Below, in pieces: positions 8,375 to 17,960 of a DNA stretch of 64,000 nucleotides. The notes under the pieces are model-generated. The model was given only the letters and a program-made list of their open reading frames with translations, made no database searches and was not told the origin of the DNA. The stretch lies in contig NZ_AP027736.1 of the NCBI RefSeq assembly GCF_030296675.1, positions 1,612,001-1,676,000 of the forward strand, written 5' to 3'. This stretch comes from Demequina sediminis (GTDB lineage: Bacteria; Actinomycetota; Actinomycetes; Actinomycetales; Demequinaceae). The first letter of the stretch is position 1, and every line of letters starts with the position of its first letter. Both the position numbers and the translations under genes were made by a program.

Positions 8375-9346
8375 CTACGCGGAAGCGGAGCGGCGGCGAG
8401 CGAGGATCGCGTCGAGCGACCCCGTGGTTGCGGGTGCGGCCTCGGGAGCGGCCTCACCCTCGACCGCGCGGTAGGACGCGGCGGCGATATCGCCGTCCTC
8501 GAGCGGTCGGGCCTGCCCCGGACGCACCTGCGCCTTGAGCGTGTACGACGGCGCGGGCATCTCGCGAGGGCTCCACGCCGCCGACTCCTCGGCGGTCCGG
8601 GCCACCGCGGGCGCCTGAGTGACCACGGGGGTCGGTGCGGGTGCCGCGAGCGGCGCAAGGTCCGCCGCGGTGACGATCTTGATCGCCTGGGTCGCGACGT
8701 CGGACGGCTGGGCGTCGCGTCCGGCGGCACGCTCGGCGCTCACCTGGCGCAGCGCCTGCGTCGCGGTCGCGGCGGCGCCCACCTCGCGGGCTACCAGCGC
8801 GATCCTGGCGTCGACGCGACGCTGAGCGGCGGCGGCGCGTGCGCCCTGCACGACGACTCCGGCCAACAGTCCGGTGGCGACCGCCGCCACGGCGGGGTGC
8901 ACCACCCCGAAGCTCACGAGAATCCATGCGAGGGCGGCGAAGACGGCCGTTCCCAATGCGACGCGGGCACGCCGACGCGCACGAGCGCGACGCTCGGCGA
9001 GCACGCTCGCACGGTCCGCGCGCATCGCGATCAGCTGACGCTGCGCCGAGGTAGCGGCCTTGTCGATCGGGCCCGCGGGACGGGACATCGCGTCGGCGCC
9101 CAGCTTGACGATCGATGCCCTCGCGGCGCCGGTCACCAACAGGGGCACCTCGCCGGAGTCGGACGAGGCACGGGAGACGGGCTTCTCGAGACGCTCGGCG
9201 GTGGTCTTCACCACCCGCATCTCGGCAGAGAAGCGGTCCTCGGTGCGCACGAGCGCATAGTCCGAGCGCTCCTTGATCCGCTGGGGGATCACGTAGGCGA
9301 GCACCATGCCGAGGGCGATGATCGCGAGGAGTCCAGCGGGAGGCAT
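8375..9346 (-). CDS. GlpR/SepX-like membrane protein
   Basis: A 323-residue protein beginning with a membrane segment and the conserved N-terminus PPAGLLAIIALGMVLAYVIPQRIKER. A charged cytoplasmic stretch follows, then two adjacent membrane helices in the middle (ARVALGTAVFAALAWILVSFGVVHPAVAAVATGLLAGVVVQ), a coiled-coil-like Ala/Arg region and a long proline/alanine-rich tail. In mycobacteria the membrane protein beside moeA1 and rimJ (Rv0996) and its relatives GlpR (Corynebacterium) and SepX (Streptomyces) are divisome proteins; GlpR is the membrane receptor of the gephyrin-like Glp. The same order here (glp, rimJ, this gene) and the topology support that assignment. Homology was not tested by alignment. 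Confidence 0.65.
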   Translation of the reverse strand: MPPAGLLAIIALGMVLAYVIPQRIKERSDYALVRTEDRFSAEMRVVKTTAERLEKPVSRASSDSGEVPLLVTGAARASIVKLGADAMSRPAGPIDKAATSAQRQLIAMRADRASVLAERRARARRRARVALGTAVFAALAWILVSFGVVHPAVAAVATGLLAGVVVQGARAAAAQRRVDARIALVAREVGAAATATQALRQVSAERAAGRDAQPSDVATQAIKIVTAADLAPLAAPAPTPVVTQAPAVARTAEESAAWSPREMPAPSYTLKAQVRPGQARPLEDGDIAAASYRAVEGEAAPEAAPATTGSLDAILARRRSASA

Positions 9347-9398
9347 GGCACGACGGTACGGCCGCCCGGCCCGCGAGCGCGGGAGGGTGCGCGGCGTG

Positions 9399-9976
9399 TC
9401 AGGCGCCGGTCTCCCAATATCGGCCGGTCCGCGGCTCGTCTTGAGTCCGGGCGAACACCACGTGGTCTCGCCAGGCACCGTCGATGTAGAGGTGAGAGCG
9501 GCGGATGCCCTCCTCCGTAAAGCCCAACTTCTCCGCGACGCGCCGGCTCGCGGCGTTCTCGGGGCGGATCGCGATCTCGATGCGGTGCAGCCCCGCCCGA
9601 AACCCGTGATCCGCGAGCAGCGCGGCAGCGCGGGTCGCGATTCCTCGACCCGCGTGGTCCTGCGCGATCCAGTAGCCGAGCGAACCGGCCCGCTGTGCGC
9701 CCCACTGGATCCCCGCGATCGCGACGCGGCCCACGAGGGCGCCGTCCACCTCGATCGCGAGCGGGATCGCCTCGAGCCGGCGCCGCTGCGCGCGCTCGAG
9801 ACGCACGAAGGCGCGAAACGACATGGGCTCGTGACCGGCCTCGGGGGGAGCGGACGCCTCCCACGGCCTCAGCCAGTCACGGTTGGCCTCGCGCAGATCC
9901 ATCCACGCGCGGGCGTCGCGCGCACGCAGGGCCGCAGGCGCAGCCCCGAGGACTCAATCACGTCGGCGTCGCCCAT
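9399..9976 (-). CDS. rimJ: RimJ/RimL-type N-acetyltransferase (apparent frameshift)
   Basis: A GNAT acetyltransferase of the ribosomal-protein type (LREANRDWLRPWEAS; the acetyl-CoA motif as DHAGRGIATRAAALL; PENAASRRVAEKLGF). The natural N-terminus MGDADVIESSGLRLRP begins at ATG 9976. It runs into the rest of the protein (RARDARAWMDLREANRDW) only if one G is added to the GGG at 9929-9931 (plus strand). Without it the longest frame starts at 9902 and lacks about 25 residues of the fold. Because the same kind of error recurs across the window, I read this as a sequencing deletion. With the base restored the protein has about 192 residues. Members acetylate N-terminal amines; the target here is unknown. 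Confidence 0.8.
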
Positions 9977-10005
9977 GAGTCGTCCCACACTCAGTCGTCC
10001 CACAC
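9976..10005. repeat. 15 bp tandem duplication at the glp/rimJ junction
   Basis: Units 9976-9990 and 9991-10005 differ at one base; both contain AGTCGTCCCACAC. The duplication covers the last codons and stop of the Glp/MoeA gene and extends to the rimJ start codon, so both stop and start context were duplicated. Confidence 0.7.
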
Positions 10006-11211
10006 GGTGCACCGCAGGACGTCGCCCGCCTGTACGGCCGTCACGCCAGGCTCGACCCACGCGATGCCGTCGGCGTCTCCGAGCGCCGCGAGCGACACGC
10101 GGCCCGGCTCGCACGTCGGGGCCGCGGTCACCACGCCGCCGGAGTCCAGCCCCAGGCGCACCGGCACGGCCTGGGTGACGCCGGCGGGAGACGACCACCC
10201 ACGGTCGAGGCGCGCCCGCACCGCGGGGCGAGCCACCTCCGTGAATCCGCACATCTGGCGCAGCGCGGGCCGCACGTACGCCTCGAACGCGAGCGCCGCG
10301 GCGGCGGGATTGCCCGGAAGGGCGATCGTGGGAACGCGCCGCGCGTCCTCCCCCACCATCGCGAATGCGTGACGAGACCCCGGCGCGAAGGCGAGCGAGA
10401 CATCGTCCACCTCTCCCAGTTCGCTCAGGACCGCCACCACCGTGTCACTCTCCCCGTCGCTCAGCCCGCCCGTGACGATCACGAGGTCGGCGCGGACCAG
10501 CTGGTCCTCGAGCGCGGTCCGCAACGTCGCCGGATCGTCGGGGACGGGGCCCACGCGCGAGGCTCGTGCCCCCGCCGTGCGCGCGGCGATCGCGATGAGG
10601 TGCGCGGTCGCCTCGGGAACACCCGCGCGCGAGGTGCCGGGGTCGATCAGCTCCGAACCCGTGGCGACCACGACCACCCGCGGCACGGGACGCACCGTGA
10701 GACGCGCGCGCCCGATCGACGCGGCGAGCGCGACCTCACGGCCCCCGAGTCGACGCCCGGCAGGCACGAGGACGCGGCCCTCCGCGGCCCCGTGTCCCGC
10801 AGGCAGGACTCCACTGCCAGGGACGATGCCCCCCGCGAGCCCGACCCTTGCCGCACCGCGGTCGGTGGCCGCGAGCGGCACCACGGCATCCGCTCCGGCG
10901 GGCACCGCCTGCCCCGACGCGATCCGCGCCGCCGTCGCCGGCAGGTGACGCCGGGGTCCTCGGTCGGCAAACGACACCTCGTGCGCGACGGGCAGCACCA
11001 CGGGCTCCGCGACGTCCGCGGCGCGCACCGCGTAGCCATCCCACGCGGCCACATCGAACGACGGCAGCGGCGCCGGAGCCACGAGCGGCTCGACGAGCGT
11101 GGCCCCCGCGGCGTCCCCGACGAGCACGCTGAGCTCGGGGATGGGAGCGAGCGCGGCGTTCACGGCTGCACGATGCTGGTCGAGGCTGCGCGTGACGGGC
11201 GGCGGACACAT
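9991..11211 (-). CDS. MoeA/gephyrin-like protein, probable Glp
   Basis: A 406-residue MoeA-fold protein: PSFDVAAWDGYAVRAADV in domain III, RIASGQAVPAGADAVVP, VVATGSEL, TGGLSDGESDTV, and PGNPAAAALAFEAYVRP before the C-terminal beta domain. MoeA enzymes insert molybdenum into molybdopterin. In Corynebacterium the paralogue encoded beside rimJ and glpR (Glp) instead binds FtsZ and is recruited by GlpR. Here no other molybdenum-cofactor gene is near, and the rimJ and GlpR-like genes follow directly, so a division role is at least as likely. Several loop residues differ from the usual enzyme motifs (AAWDGYAVR for NSAMDGYAVR). Divergent from the 5-FCL gene, 57 bp apart. No clear ribosome-binding site precedes the ATG. 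Confidence 0.85.
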   Translation of the reverse strand: MCPPPVTRSLDQHRAAVNAALAPIPELSVLVGDAAGATLVEPLVAPAPLPSFDVAAWDGYAVRAADVAEPVVLPVAHEVSFADRGPRRHLPATAARIASGQAVPAGADAVVPLAATDRGAARVGLAGGIVPGSGVLPAGHGAAEGRVLVPAGRRLGGREVALAASIGRARLTVRPVPRVVVVATGSELIDPGTSRAGVPEATAHLIAIAARTAGARASRVGPVPDDPATLRTALEDQLVRADLVIVTGGLSDGESDTVVAVLSELGEVDDVSLAFAPGSRHAFAMVGEDARRVPTIALPGNPAAAALAFEAYVRPALRQMCGFTEVARPAVRARLDRGWSSPAGVTQAVPVRLGLDSGGVVTAAPTCEPGRVSLAALGDADGIAWVEPGVTAVQAGDVLRCTVWDD

Positions 11212-11268
11212 GGCTCGAGCCTAGGGACTTGCCCACAGTGGAACAAAGATTTACCGAACTTTGGCACA

Positions 11269-11907
11269 ATGGTTCCCATGACGCCGATGTCCGAAGGTCT
11301 TCTTCGCACGCCCGAGCCGGACGAGGCGAAGGCCCATCTCCGGGCGACCATTCGACGCGAGAGGCTCCACAGGAGCGAACGCCGCCGCCACGAGGCCGCG
11401 GCGGCCTTCCGCGACCACCTGCTCGCGCTGCCCGCTATTCAGGAGGCGCGCTGCGTCTCCGTCTACGCCTCACGGCCGCACGAGCCGGGCACGGACCCGC
11501 TGATCGAGGAGCTCCACCGCCGCGGCGTGCGCGTCCTCATTCCCCTCCTCGGAGACGGGCTGCAGCGCGGCTGGGGCGTGTACCGCGGCGTCGAGGACCT
11601 GGTCGAGCGCGCCCCCGGCCGCCCGCCCGAGCCGAGCGGCGACTTCCTCCCGTCCGCGACCCTGGCGGAGGCCGACGTCATCGTGGTCCCTGCGCTCGCG
11701 GTCGACACGCGCGGCACGCGCCTGGGTCAGGGCGGCGGGTGGTACGACCGCGCGCTCATGGACGCGCGACCGGGCACGCCGATCATCGCTCTCGCGTTCG
11801 CAAACGAGGTCAGGGACGCCGTGACGGACCCGCTCCCGCGCGAGCCGCATGACCTCGGGGTCGACATGGTGGTGACACCCGAGGGGGCATTCGCTCTTCC
11901 CGCGTAG
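11269..11907 (+). CDS. 5-formyltetrahydrofolate cyclo-ligase
   Basis: About 212 residues of the 5-FCL family, which converts 5-formyl-THF plus ATP to 5,10-methenyl-THF. Seen: an Arg-rich N-terminal helix (LRATIRRERLHRSERRRHE), VSVYASRPHEPGTDPLI (substrate site), VLIPLL, and the ATP/Mg motif GTRLGQGGGWYDRAL. The start is uncertain: ATGs at 11269, 11278 and 11287 are in frame and none has a good ribosome-binding site. A leaderless start at the AT-richer CACAATGG sequence is possible. The next gene, fmdB, starts 9 bp after the stop, so the two are surely co-transcribed. This neighbourhood (5-FCL with glp and rimJ) is standard in actinobacteria. Confidence 0.92.
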   Translation: MVPMTPMSEGLLRTPEPDEAKAHLRATIRRERLHRSERRRHEAAAAFRDHLLALPAIQEARCVSVYASRPHEPGTDPLIEELHRRGVRVLIPLLGDGLQRGWGVYRGVEDLVERAPGRPPEPSGDFLPSATLAEADVIVVPALAVDTRGTRLGQGGGWYDRALMDARPGTPIIALAFANEVRDAVTDPLPREPHDLGVDMVVTPEGAFALPA

Positions 11908-11916
11908 AATGTGCGC

Positions 11917-12123
11917 ATGCCTACGTACTCCTACGCGTGCACCGCGTGCGACAACGCGTTCGATGCGGTGCAGTCCATCCACGACTCGGCGCTCACCGAA
12001 TGCCCCGAGTGCACCGCCCCCGTGCGCAAGCTGTTCGGTTCGGTCGGAGTGACCTTCAAGGGCTCCGGCTTCTACCGCACGGACTCCCGTGCGGAGACCA
12101 CCAAGGCGGCCAGCACCTCCTGA
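11917..12123 (+). CDS. FmdB-family zinc ribbon protein
   Basis: A 68-residue FmdB-type putative regulatory protein. It begins MPTYSYACTACDNAF and has a second Cys pair, ECPEC, forming a four-cysteine zinc ribbon, then the family's KLFGSVGVTFKGSGFYRTD. Small FmdB proteins are very common beside 5-FCL in actinobacteria; their molecular role is not established. It is 9 bp downstream of the 5-FCL gene and convergent with the large helicase-like gene. Confidence 0.9.
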   Translation: MPTYSYACTACDNAFDAVQSIHDSALTECPECTAPVRKLFGSVGVTFKGSGFYRTDSRAETTKAASTS

Positions 12124-12137
12124 GGCGCGGCGCGCGC

Positions 12138-15100
12138 TCACCAGTGCGGCGGGCGCTCCCGCTTGATCTCGTCGTCACGGCTCGATCCGCCGTGTCCACC
12201 TCCCCAGCCCTCGTCGAGGTCCTCGCGCGAGCGCGTAGGGATCAGCGGGCGGCCCGTGCCCTGCCCGGCGGGTCGCAGCGGCGGGGGTGAGGGAAGGGAC
12301 GATGCCTGGGTCGCCTCCGGTTCCGTCGCGGCGGGCGCGGCGTGCTCGGTCTCGAGTTCCAATTCCTCCTGCACGTCCTCCATGTCCTGCTCCTTCTCCT
12401 GGGTCGCCGACCGCTCCCGGGTCTCGACCTTGTCCGCAAGGATCTGCTCCGCGAGCAAGACCGAGATCCCCAGGGTGACGTCGGGGGCCTCGGCGGTAGC
12501 CGCGGGTGCGGCCGCGGGCTCGTCCGTGGCGACCCCGGCATCGTCCGCCCGCAGCGCGGGAATCGCGCCGGTGACGTCCGAGACGGCGTCCAGGTCGAAC
12601 ACCTCCTGAGCCGGCACCCTGACCGCGGAGGTCTCGACGCCCAGGTCGAGGCTGGGCTGCTCCCACACGAGGGGCTCGTGATATCCCTCGACCGCGTCGA
12701 TGATCGACGCCACGGCGACCTCGGGATCCATGAAGACGTCGAGCGTCCACAGGGACACGACGCTCCAGCCGAGTGCCTCGAGGCCCGCGTACTGGTGGCG
12801 CATGCGGTCGCGCACACTCGCGGTGCCCACGCGCGCCGCCTCGTCGGTCACGACCGCGACCTTGTAGCCGCGATCGTGGCGACCGCCCACGACCAGCGGG
12901 ATCGCGTCGGCTCCCGACCCGTAGCGCACGTGGACGGCGTAGCCGGCGGCGCGCAGCCGCGCCGCGACGTCGGCAAGCAGCCAGTCCCCCGGCGCGGGCT
13001 CGGGGCGCTCCGGCGGCACGGGCGCCGCGCGCTCCGCGAGTAGCAGCTCGCGCAGGCCCTCGACGCCGTCGGCGTCGCCACCCTCCGCGATCGCCGCCAG
13101 CTGGTCCTCGTCGAGGGCGCTGACCACGGTGAGGCGTTCGTGGCTGGCCACGATCCCCTGCGCGAGGGCGTGGGCTCCGCCCTCCTCGGACAGCACCCCG
13201 AGCCGCGCGGGCAGCGTGCCACGCGTATCGCACGCGTAGCCCAGCGTGAGGATCACCTCGTCGGCGTCGATTCCGGCGGCGTTGCCGAGAGTGACCACGG
13301 CGACCGACTCCGCGAGCCGTGCCCCCGCTCGTCGAGAGCGTCGCGCAGCCGCGCCGCGTGGAGCTCGTTGCCCGCGACGATCACGAGGTCGCGCCGCGGC
13401 ATCGCGTGGACCACGCGGTCGGCGTGGTCGAGCACCGCGGTGACCTCGGCGCGCGTGGACTCGACGGTGCGCTCCCCCGCCACCGGGGTCCCCGTCGCCT
13501 CGACCCGGATCACGCGCAGCGCATCGGGCTCACCCGCCGAGGGCAGCGAGCTGAGCGAGCGACCGTACGCGAGAGCGCCGAGCACCCCCGTGACGCGCGG
13601 GTCGCGCGGCTGCGGAAGAGCGTGCAGCGGCACGCGCGGGAGGAGGTGGGCGAACACGGCCACGGCGCTGCGGGTCGCGGACTCGGCGTCGCCGATCACC
13701 ACCACCTGGCGCGCGCGGGCGAGCGTCGGAACCGTCTCGGCGAGCGCCAGCGACTCGGACGCGAAGACCACGGCGAGGTCGACGCAGCGCGAGGGTGGGG
13801 CGAGCCGCGACACCTGCTCGGCCGTCGCGACCGTGATGGGGCGCAGCGCGCTCACGAGCGGCTGGAAGTCTCTCCACAGGTCACGGTACGGGGCGTCAGC
13901 TCCCTCGACGAGCGTCGCGAACAGGTCCCGCGCGAAGTCGGGGTGGCGTGCGACGGCGATCCGCCTGCGCTCGGCGGCGGCGCGCATGAGCGGCCCCACG
14001 CGCGCGGCACCGAACTCGTGATCGCGGCGCAGGAAGCGCTCGACCACGCGACCCAGCGCGCCTTCCTCGGTGAGCCGGGGCTCCGCCGACACGATCGCGT
14101 CGAAGGCCGAGGCCCACCACGCGAACTCAAGGTCGCGTCGCACCTGCTCGGGCGACGCGTCGCGCGCGCGCAGCTCCGCGAGTAGCGTGCCCAGCCCTGC
14201 GGACTCGAGATCGCGCTCGACGGGCACCTCCTCGGCGGCCTCGAGCGTGCCTGGCACGCCCTCCGCCAGGCGCTCGAGCACCTCGCGCACGCGGTCCCAC
14301 GGCTGATCGAGGAGGTCCTCCTCGCCCGCGACGCGCGTCACGGGCTCGGCGATCCTGCCCCACAGGCGGAGCACGCTGTCGATGCGGTCCGCGTACAGGT
14401 CGAAGTCGTTGGGCACCACGGGCCAGCCGCCGGCCGAGCAGTGCGCGCGCCAGCGCAGCGCCTGCGCGTGCGCCGCCACCAGGTGCTCGTGGAGGGAGTC
14501 CTTCGAGCGCCCAGGCCGCAGCAACTCGACCGCGCGGCGCCGGAGCGCGCGGCGGTCGCGGCGAGCAAGCTCACCCGCCTGCGGCGAGCCAGGAGGCGCT
14601 GTCGCGGCGACGAGGTCGTGCAGCGAGCGGTGAAACACCGCGGGCGAGAAGATCTCGAGGGTCTCGCGCAGATCCGTGAACAGCCCGACCTGGTCGGCCC
14701 ACGCGGCGATCGTGGGGGGCTCATCCATGCCGGTCTCGTGCGCGGCGGCCTGCGCCTCGGCGCGCATCTTAGGAAGGTGGCGCACCACGAGCGTCGCGAG
14801 CGCCTCGTCGAGGCGAGCGCCCTCCGCGGGATCGTCCGTGACCTCGGACCACCAGGGGACGAGCGTCACCTCGGGCTCGGCGACGCGCGGCGCGGCCTCC
14901 TCCTCCGCCGGCGCGGCGGGGCGCAGCCGCTCGACCATCGCATGCGCGACGGACGCGAACCCATGCTCGGCGACCAGCGCGGCGGCCTCGCCGCCCAGCC
15001 GCTGCTGAGTCGCCGGCGCGGGCGACGTGGAGATGAGCCTCACGACGGCCTGGACGGCCTCGTAGGCGCTCACGTCCCAGGGACGATGCGAGCGGTGGAG

Positions 15101-16258
15101 CGCGTCGAAGCGCGCCTGCAGCTCGTGGCGGGCCGCCAGCAGGTCCTCCCCGCCGCGGCGGAGCGAGTCGTCGTCGACCTCGTCGACGCCCATCGTCATC
15201 GACGTGAGCAGGCGTCGCCTCGCGACCTCGTTCCACGACGCGACTGCGCCGGACACGTACGCGTCGGACACCCCCACCTTGTCGAGGCGCTTCGCGAGCG
15301 CGCGCACGGACTGCTCCGTGCCTCCCACGGCCATGACCGCACGACCCGACGCGGCGGCATCGGCCACGATCGCGGCGACCGTGCCCAGCGGATCCGCGCC
15401 CGGAGGCGCCTGCAGGAAGACCGAGCGCCCGGTCGCGATGAGGTCGAGCGCCGCGAACTCGATGTCGTCGAGGTCGCCCACGCCGCGTTCGGCGAACGGA
15501 TCGCGGTCGCCCAGCGGGAAAGCGGGCAACGGCTGCGCGAGGAGGGCCTGCGCGTCACGATCGCCCGCGGTCGCGGCGAGGATGTCGGAGGCCCCGATCA
15601 CGGCGTCCATCTCGTCGAGGTCGTCGAGGAGGCGCTGCTCGGGGTCGTCGAACGCGCCCACGAAGAGCCTGTCGACCACCTCGATGTCGGGGAATGCCGT
15701 GTCCAGCTCGCGGACGCGCTGCCACAGGGGCCGCGGATCGAACTCGACGCCGGGTCCCGCCTGCGGGGCGAGGCCCGCGAGACCCTCGCCGACGCCGCGC
15801 GCGCGGGCCTCGGTGAGGAACACCGGGTTGACCGCGACCTCGTCGAGCATCGTCAGCAGGACGTCGCCCTGGCGGGCGGGTTCGAAGTGCACGGGCCGCA
15901 TGAGCAGCGGGAGCTCGCGGCGGCGGTCGTGCTCGGTCCACGACACGGTGCCGATCACCATGGCCGCGGTCCACACCCCCGTCGCGGCCTTGACGCGGTC
16001 GGCGCCCTCGCGGATCATGCGGATCCGGTGCAGCGCCTGCGCGTAGTGCTCGGGATCGCGCAGCAGCGAGGCGAGCGAGGCGGGCCGTCCCGCGAAGAGC
16101 GGAGCGAGGCCACCGGGGTGGGAGCCGCGCAGGTCGACAGTGGTCGCCTCGCTCAGGGCGAGGTCGCGCAGCGGAGAGACGCTCGCGAGCTGCTGCAGCT
16201 GCTCTCTCCACTCCTGAAGGGCCTCCGCCACGAGGGCGCGCCCGATGTAGTCGACCAC
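12138..16258 (-). CDS. Large degenerate SF1-helicase-like protein with C-terminal nuclease-like domain (apparent frameshift)
   Basis: Two frames make one protein. The first (from GTG 16258) is open to RDALDERG; the second continues ARLAESVAVVTLGNAAGIDADEV once a sixth C is restored to the CCCCC at 13322-13326. The joined product has about 1373 residues. The N-terminal half is helicase/AAA-like, but the P-loop position (SVFLQAPPGADPLGT) lacks the Lys of GKT, and the Walker B region reads LAVVFASESLALAE instead of DEA. VVVIGDAES and the late GNAAGIDADEVIL resemble helicase motifs III and V. Near the end, GLEALGWSVVSLWTLDVFMDPE matches the Vsr-like nuclease domain of DUF4011-type helicases. The tail (~130 residues) is acidic and probably disordered. 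ATPase activity looks lost. Role unknown. Confidence 0.75.
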
Positions 16259-16478
16259 TGTCCTACGGTAACGGTTCGGTCACGGCGCCCCTCCACACCA
16301 CGCCGCCCGCGACCGCCGCATCGTCCCCCATCGGAAGCCCTCGCGGAGCCTGCCCGGACAAAGAGACAGTGCGCGCCGACTTGTGCAGCCGACACGCACT
16401 GTTGGCCTGATTGTGGGCCGCACCCCGCCCCCGCGTCAAACCGGCCGAGAGACCGGATGTGAACGCCACCATGGGAGG

Positions 16479-17807
16479 TCAGCGACGCCGGCGCAGCACC
16501 TCGCGCAGCGGGGGCACGTGAATGCCGTCGCGGGCCATGTCGGCGCGCGCGAGGCGGCGGTTGCGCAGCACTCCCGCGAGCCCCAGCGCCCACGGAATCG
16601 CGAGCGTCGCGAACGCGATCCGGTACTGGTCGAGCGTGTACGTGTCCGCGCCGGGAGGCGACACCAGCTGGAGCGTCACGCCGACGAGCAGGATCGACAC
16701 GATGGTCGCGACAAATCCACCGATGTTCACGAATCCGGTCGCGGTTCCCAGCCGCTCCTCGGGGCTGAACGTTCGGGCGTAGTCCATCGCGATGAGCGAC
16801 ACGGGCCCGCCCGCCCCGATCACGGCCATGAAGAGGCACAGCTGCCACAGCGGGCGCGGCGTCGACGGGCCCAGCAGGGCGAGCCATGCGAGAGCGGTCG
16901 CGACGGCGGACGCGAGCACGAGCCAGCTGCGGCGCAACGGATGCCGGGCGGTGTAGATGCCCGCGAGGGGACCCGCCGCCATCTTGGCGAGCGTCACGAC
17001 CGTGAGCAGCAGGCTCGCCTCCGCGGCGGACCGGCCCTGCGCCGTCACGAAGAACGGCACGCCCCACAGCAGCGCCATGGTGTTCGCGGAGAACAGCGAC
17101 AGGAAGTGCGTCCAGAAGCCCAGCCGCGTGCCAGCGGGCCGGGTGGCCGCGCGGATCGCGGGCAGCAGCGGCTCGACCTGGCGAGGGGACGATGCCGTGG
17201 CGGAGGGCGCGCGCGCCGGCACGCCCGCCGCGGCGAGGGCCGCGAGTCCCAACGTCACCGCGGCGAGGGTCGCGAAGGCCACGGTCCAGCCCTGTTCGCG
17301 CAGCAGCCAGGCGACGGGCACCGCGGTGGCGAGCTGACCCGCCTGCCCCGCGAAGCCGGTCACCTGCACCAGCAGCGGGACGCGCCGCGCGGGGAACCAC
17401 TGCGGGATGAGCCGACACGCGGAGATGAAGATGGGGGCGTCGCCCGCGCCGATCAGCACGCGCGCGAGGATCGCGAGGGGCAGGCTCGTCGTCACGGCAA
17501 GCAGTGCGGTGCCCGCCGCAATGAGCACCGCGCCGCCGATCATGACGCGGCGCGGCCCCCACCGATCGAGCAGTGCGCCCGCGGGGAGCTGCAGCGCCGC
17601 GTACGTCGCGATCTGCGCGACCGCGAGAATCGACAGCCACGTGGCCTCGATCCCGAATCGCTCGATCGCCTCGACGCCGGCGACACCCAGGGCCGTGCGG
17701 TTGACGACCGCGACGAAGTACAGCGCGATGCCTGCGAACAGCACGGCCCACGCGGCGCGGGCGCGCGCGCGATCAGGTGATGCGGCATCCGGGCGCGCGG
17801 CGGTCAC
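16479..17807 (-). CDS. MFS transporter
   Basis: A 442-residue major facilitator with about 12 hydrophobic segments. Typical loops are visible: NRTALGVAGVEAIERF after TM1, the DRWGPRR loop between TM2 and TM3, and RLIPQWFPARRVP in the middle of the N-half. The pattern resembles the anion:cation symporter / GudP-ExuT group (sugar acids and related anions), an inference from loop sequence only. GTG 17807 has GGGAGGA three bases upstream; an in-frame ATG at 17831 has none. The gene is flanked by a 220 bp spacer toward the helicase-like gene and by the 17913 terminator on its other side. The last residues are Arg-rich (EVLRRRR). Confidence 0.85.
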   Translation of the reverse strand: MTAARPDAASPDRARARAAWAVLFAGIALYFVAVVNRTALGVAGVEAIERFGIEATWLSILAVAQIATYAALQLPAGALLDRWGPRRVMIGGAVLIAAGTALLAVTTSLPLAILARVLIGAGDAPIFISACRLIPQWFPARRVPLLVQVTGFAGQAGQLATAVPVAWLLREQGWTVAFATLAAVTLGLAALAAAGVPARAPSATASSPRQVEPLLPAIRAATRPAGTRLGFWTHFLSLFSANTMALLWGVPFFVTAQGRSAAEASLLLTVVTLAKMAAGPLAGIYTARHPLRRSWLVLASAVATALAWLALLGPSTPRPLWQLCLFMAVIGAGGPVSLIAMDYARTFSPEERLGTATGFVNIGGFVATIVSILLVGVTLQLVSPPGADTYTLDQYRIAFATLAIPWALGLAGVLRNRRLARADMARDGIHVPPLREVLRRRR

Positions 17808-17912
17808 GGTTCCTCCCTCGGTTGCGGTCACGCTACGGGCGTGGCGCGGCCTTCGCGCCGGACCTCGGACCCAGGGATGGCGTGCGGCAGGGCCGCACGA
17901 CCACCGCGAGAC

Positions 17913-17949
17913 GGGACGATGCGCGGGCGGGTGACCCGCGCATCGTCCC
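17913..17949. terminator. Terminator hairpin built from an inverted pair of GCATCGTCC
   Basis: Perfect 15 bp arms (GGGACGATGCGCGGG / CCCGCGCATCGTCCC) with a 7-base loop, 11 bp downstream of the stop of the minus-strand flavin reductase gene. Both arms contain the window's over-represented 9-mer in opposite orientations. Confidence 0.75.
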
Positions 17950-17960
17950 CCTGCGGTGGG

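Noticed and set aside
9991..11211. Molybdenum cofactor biosynthesis cluster
   Set aside because: Only the MoeA-like gene is present; no moaA, moaC, mobA or molybdoenzyme gene is near, so a Moco operon is not supported.
12138..16258. Prophage or defence island
   Set aside because: The large helicase-like protein is flanked by housekeeping-type genes with the same base composition; no integrase, phage structural or known defence partners were seen.
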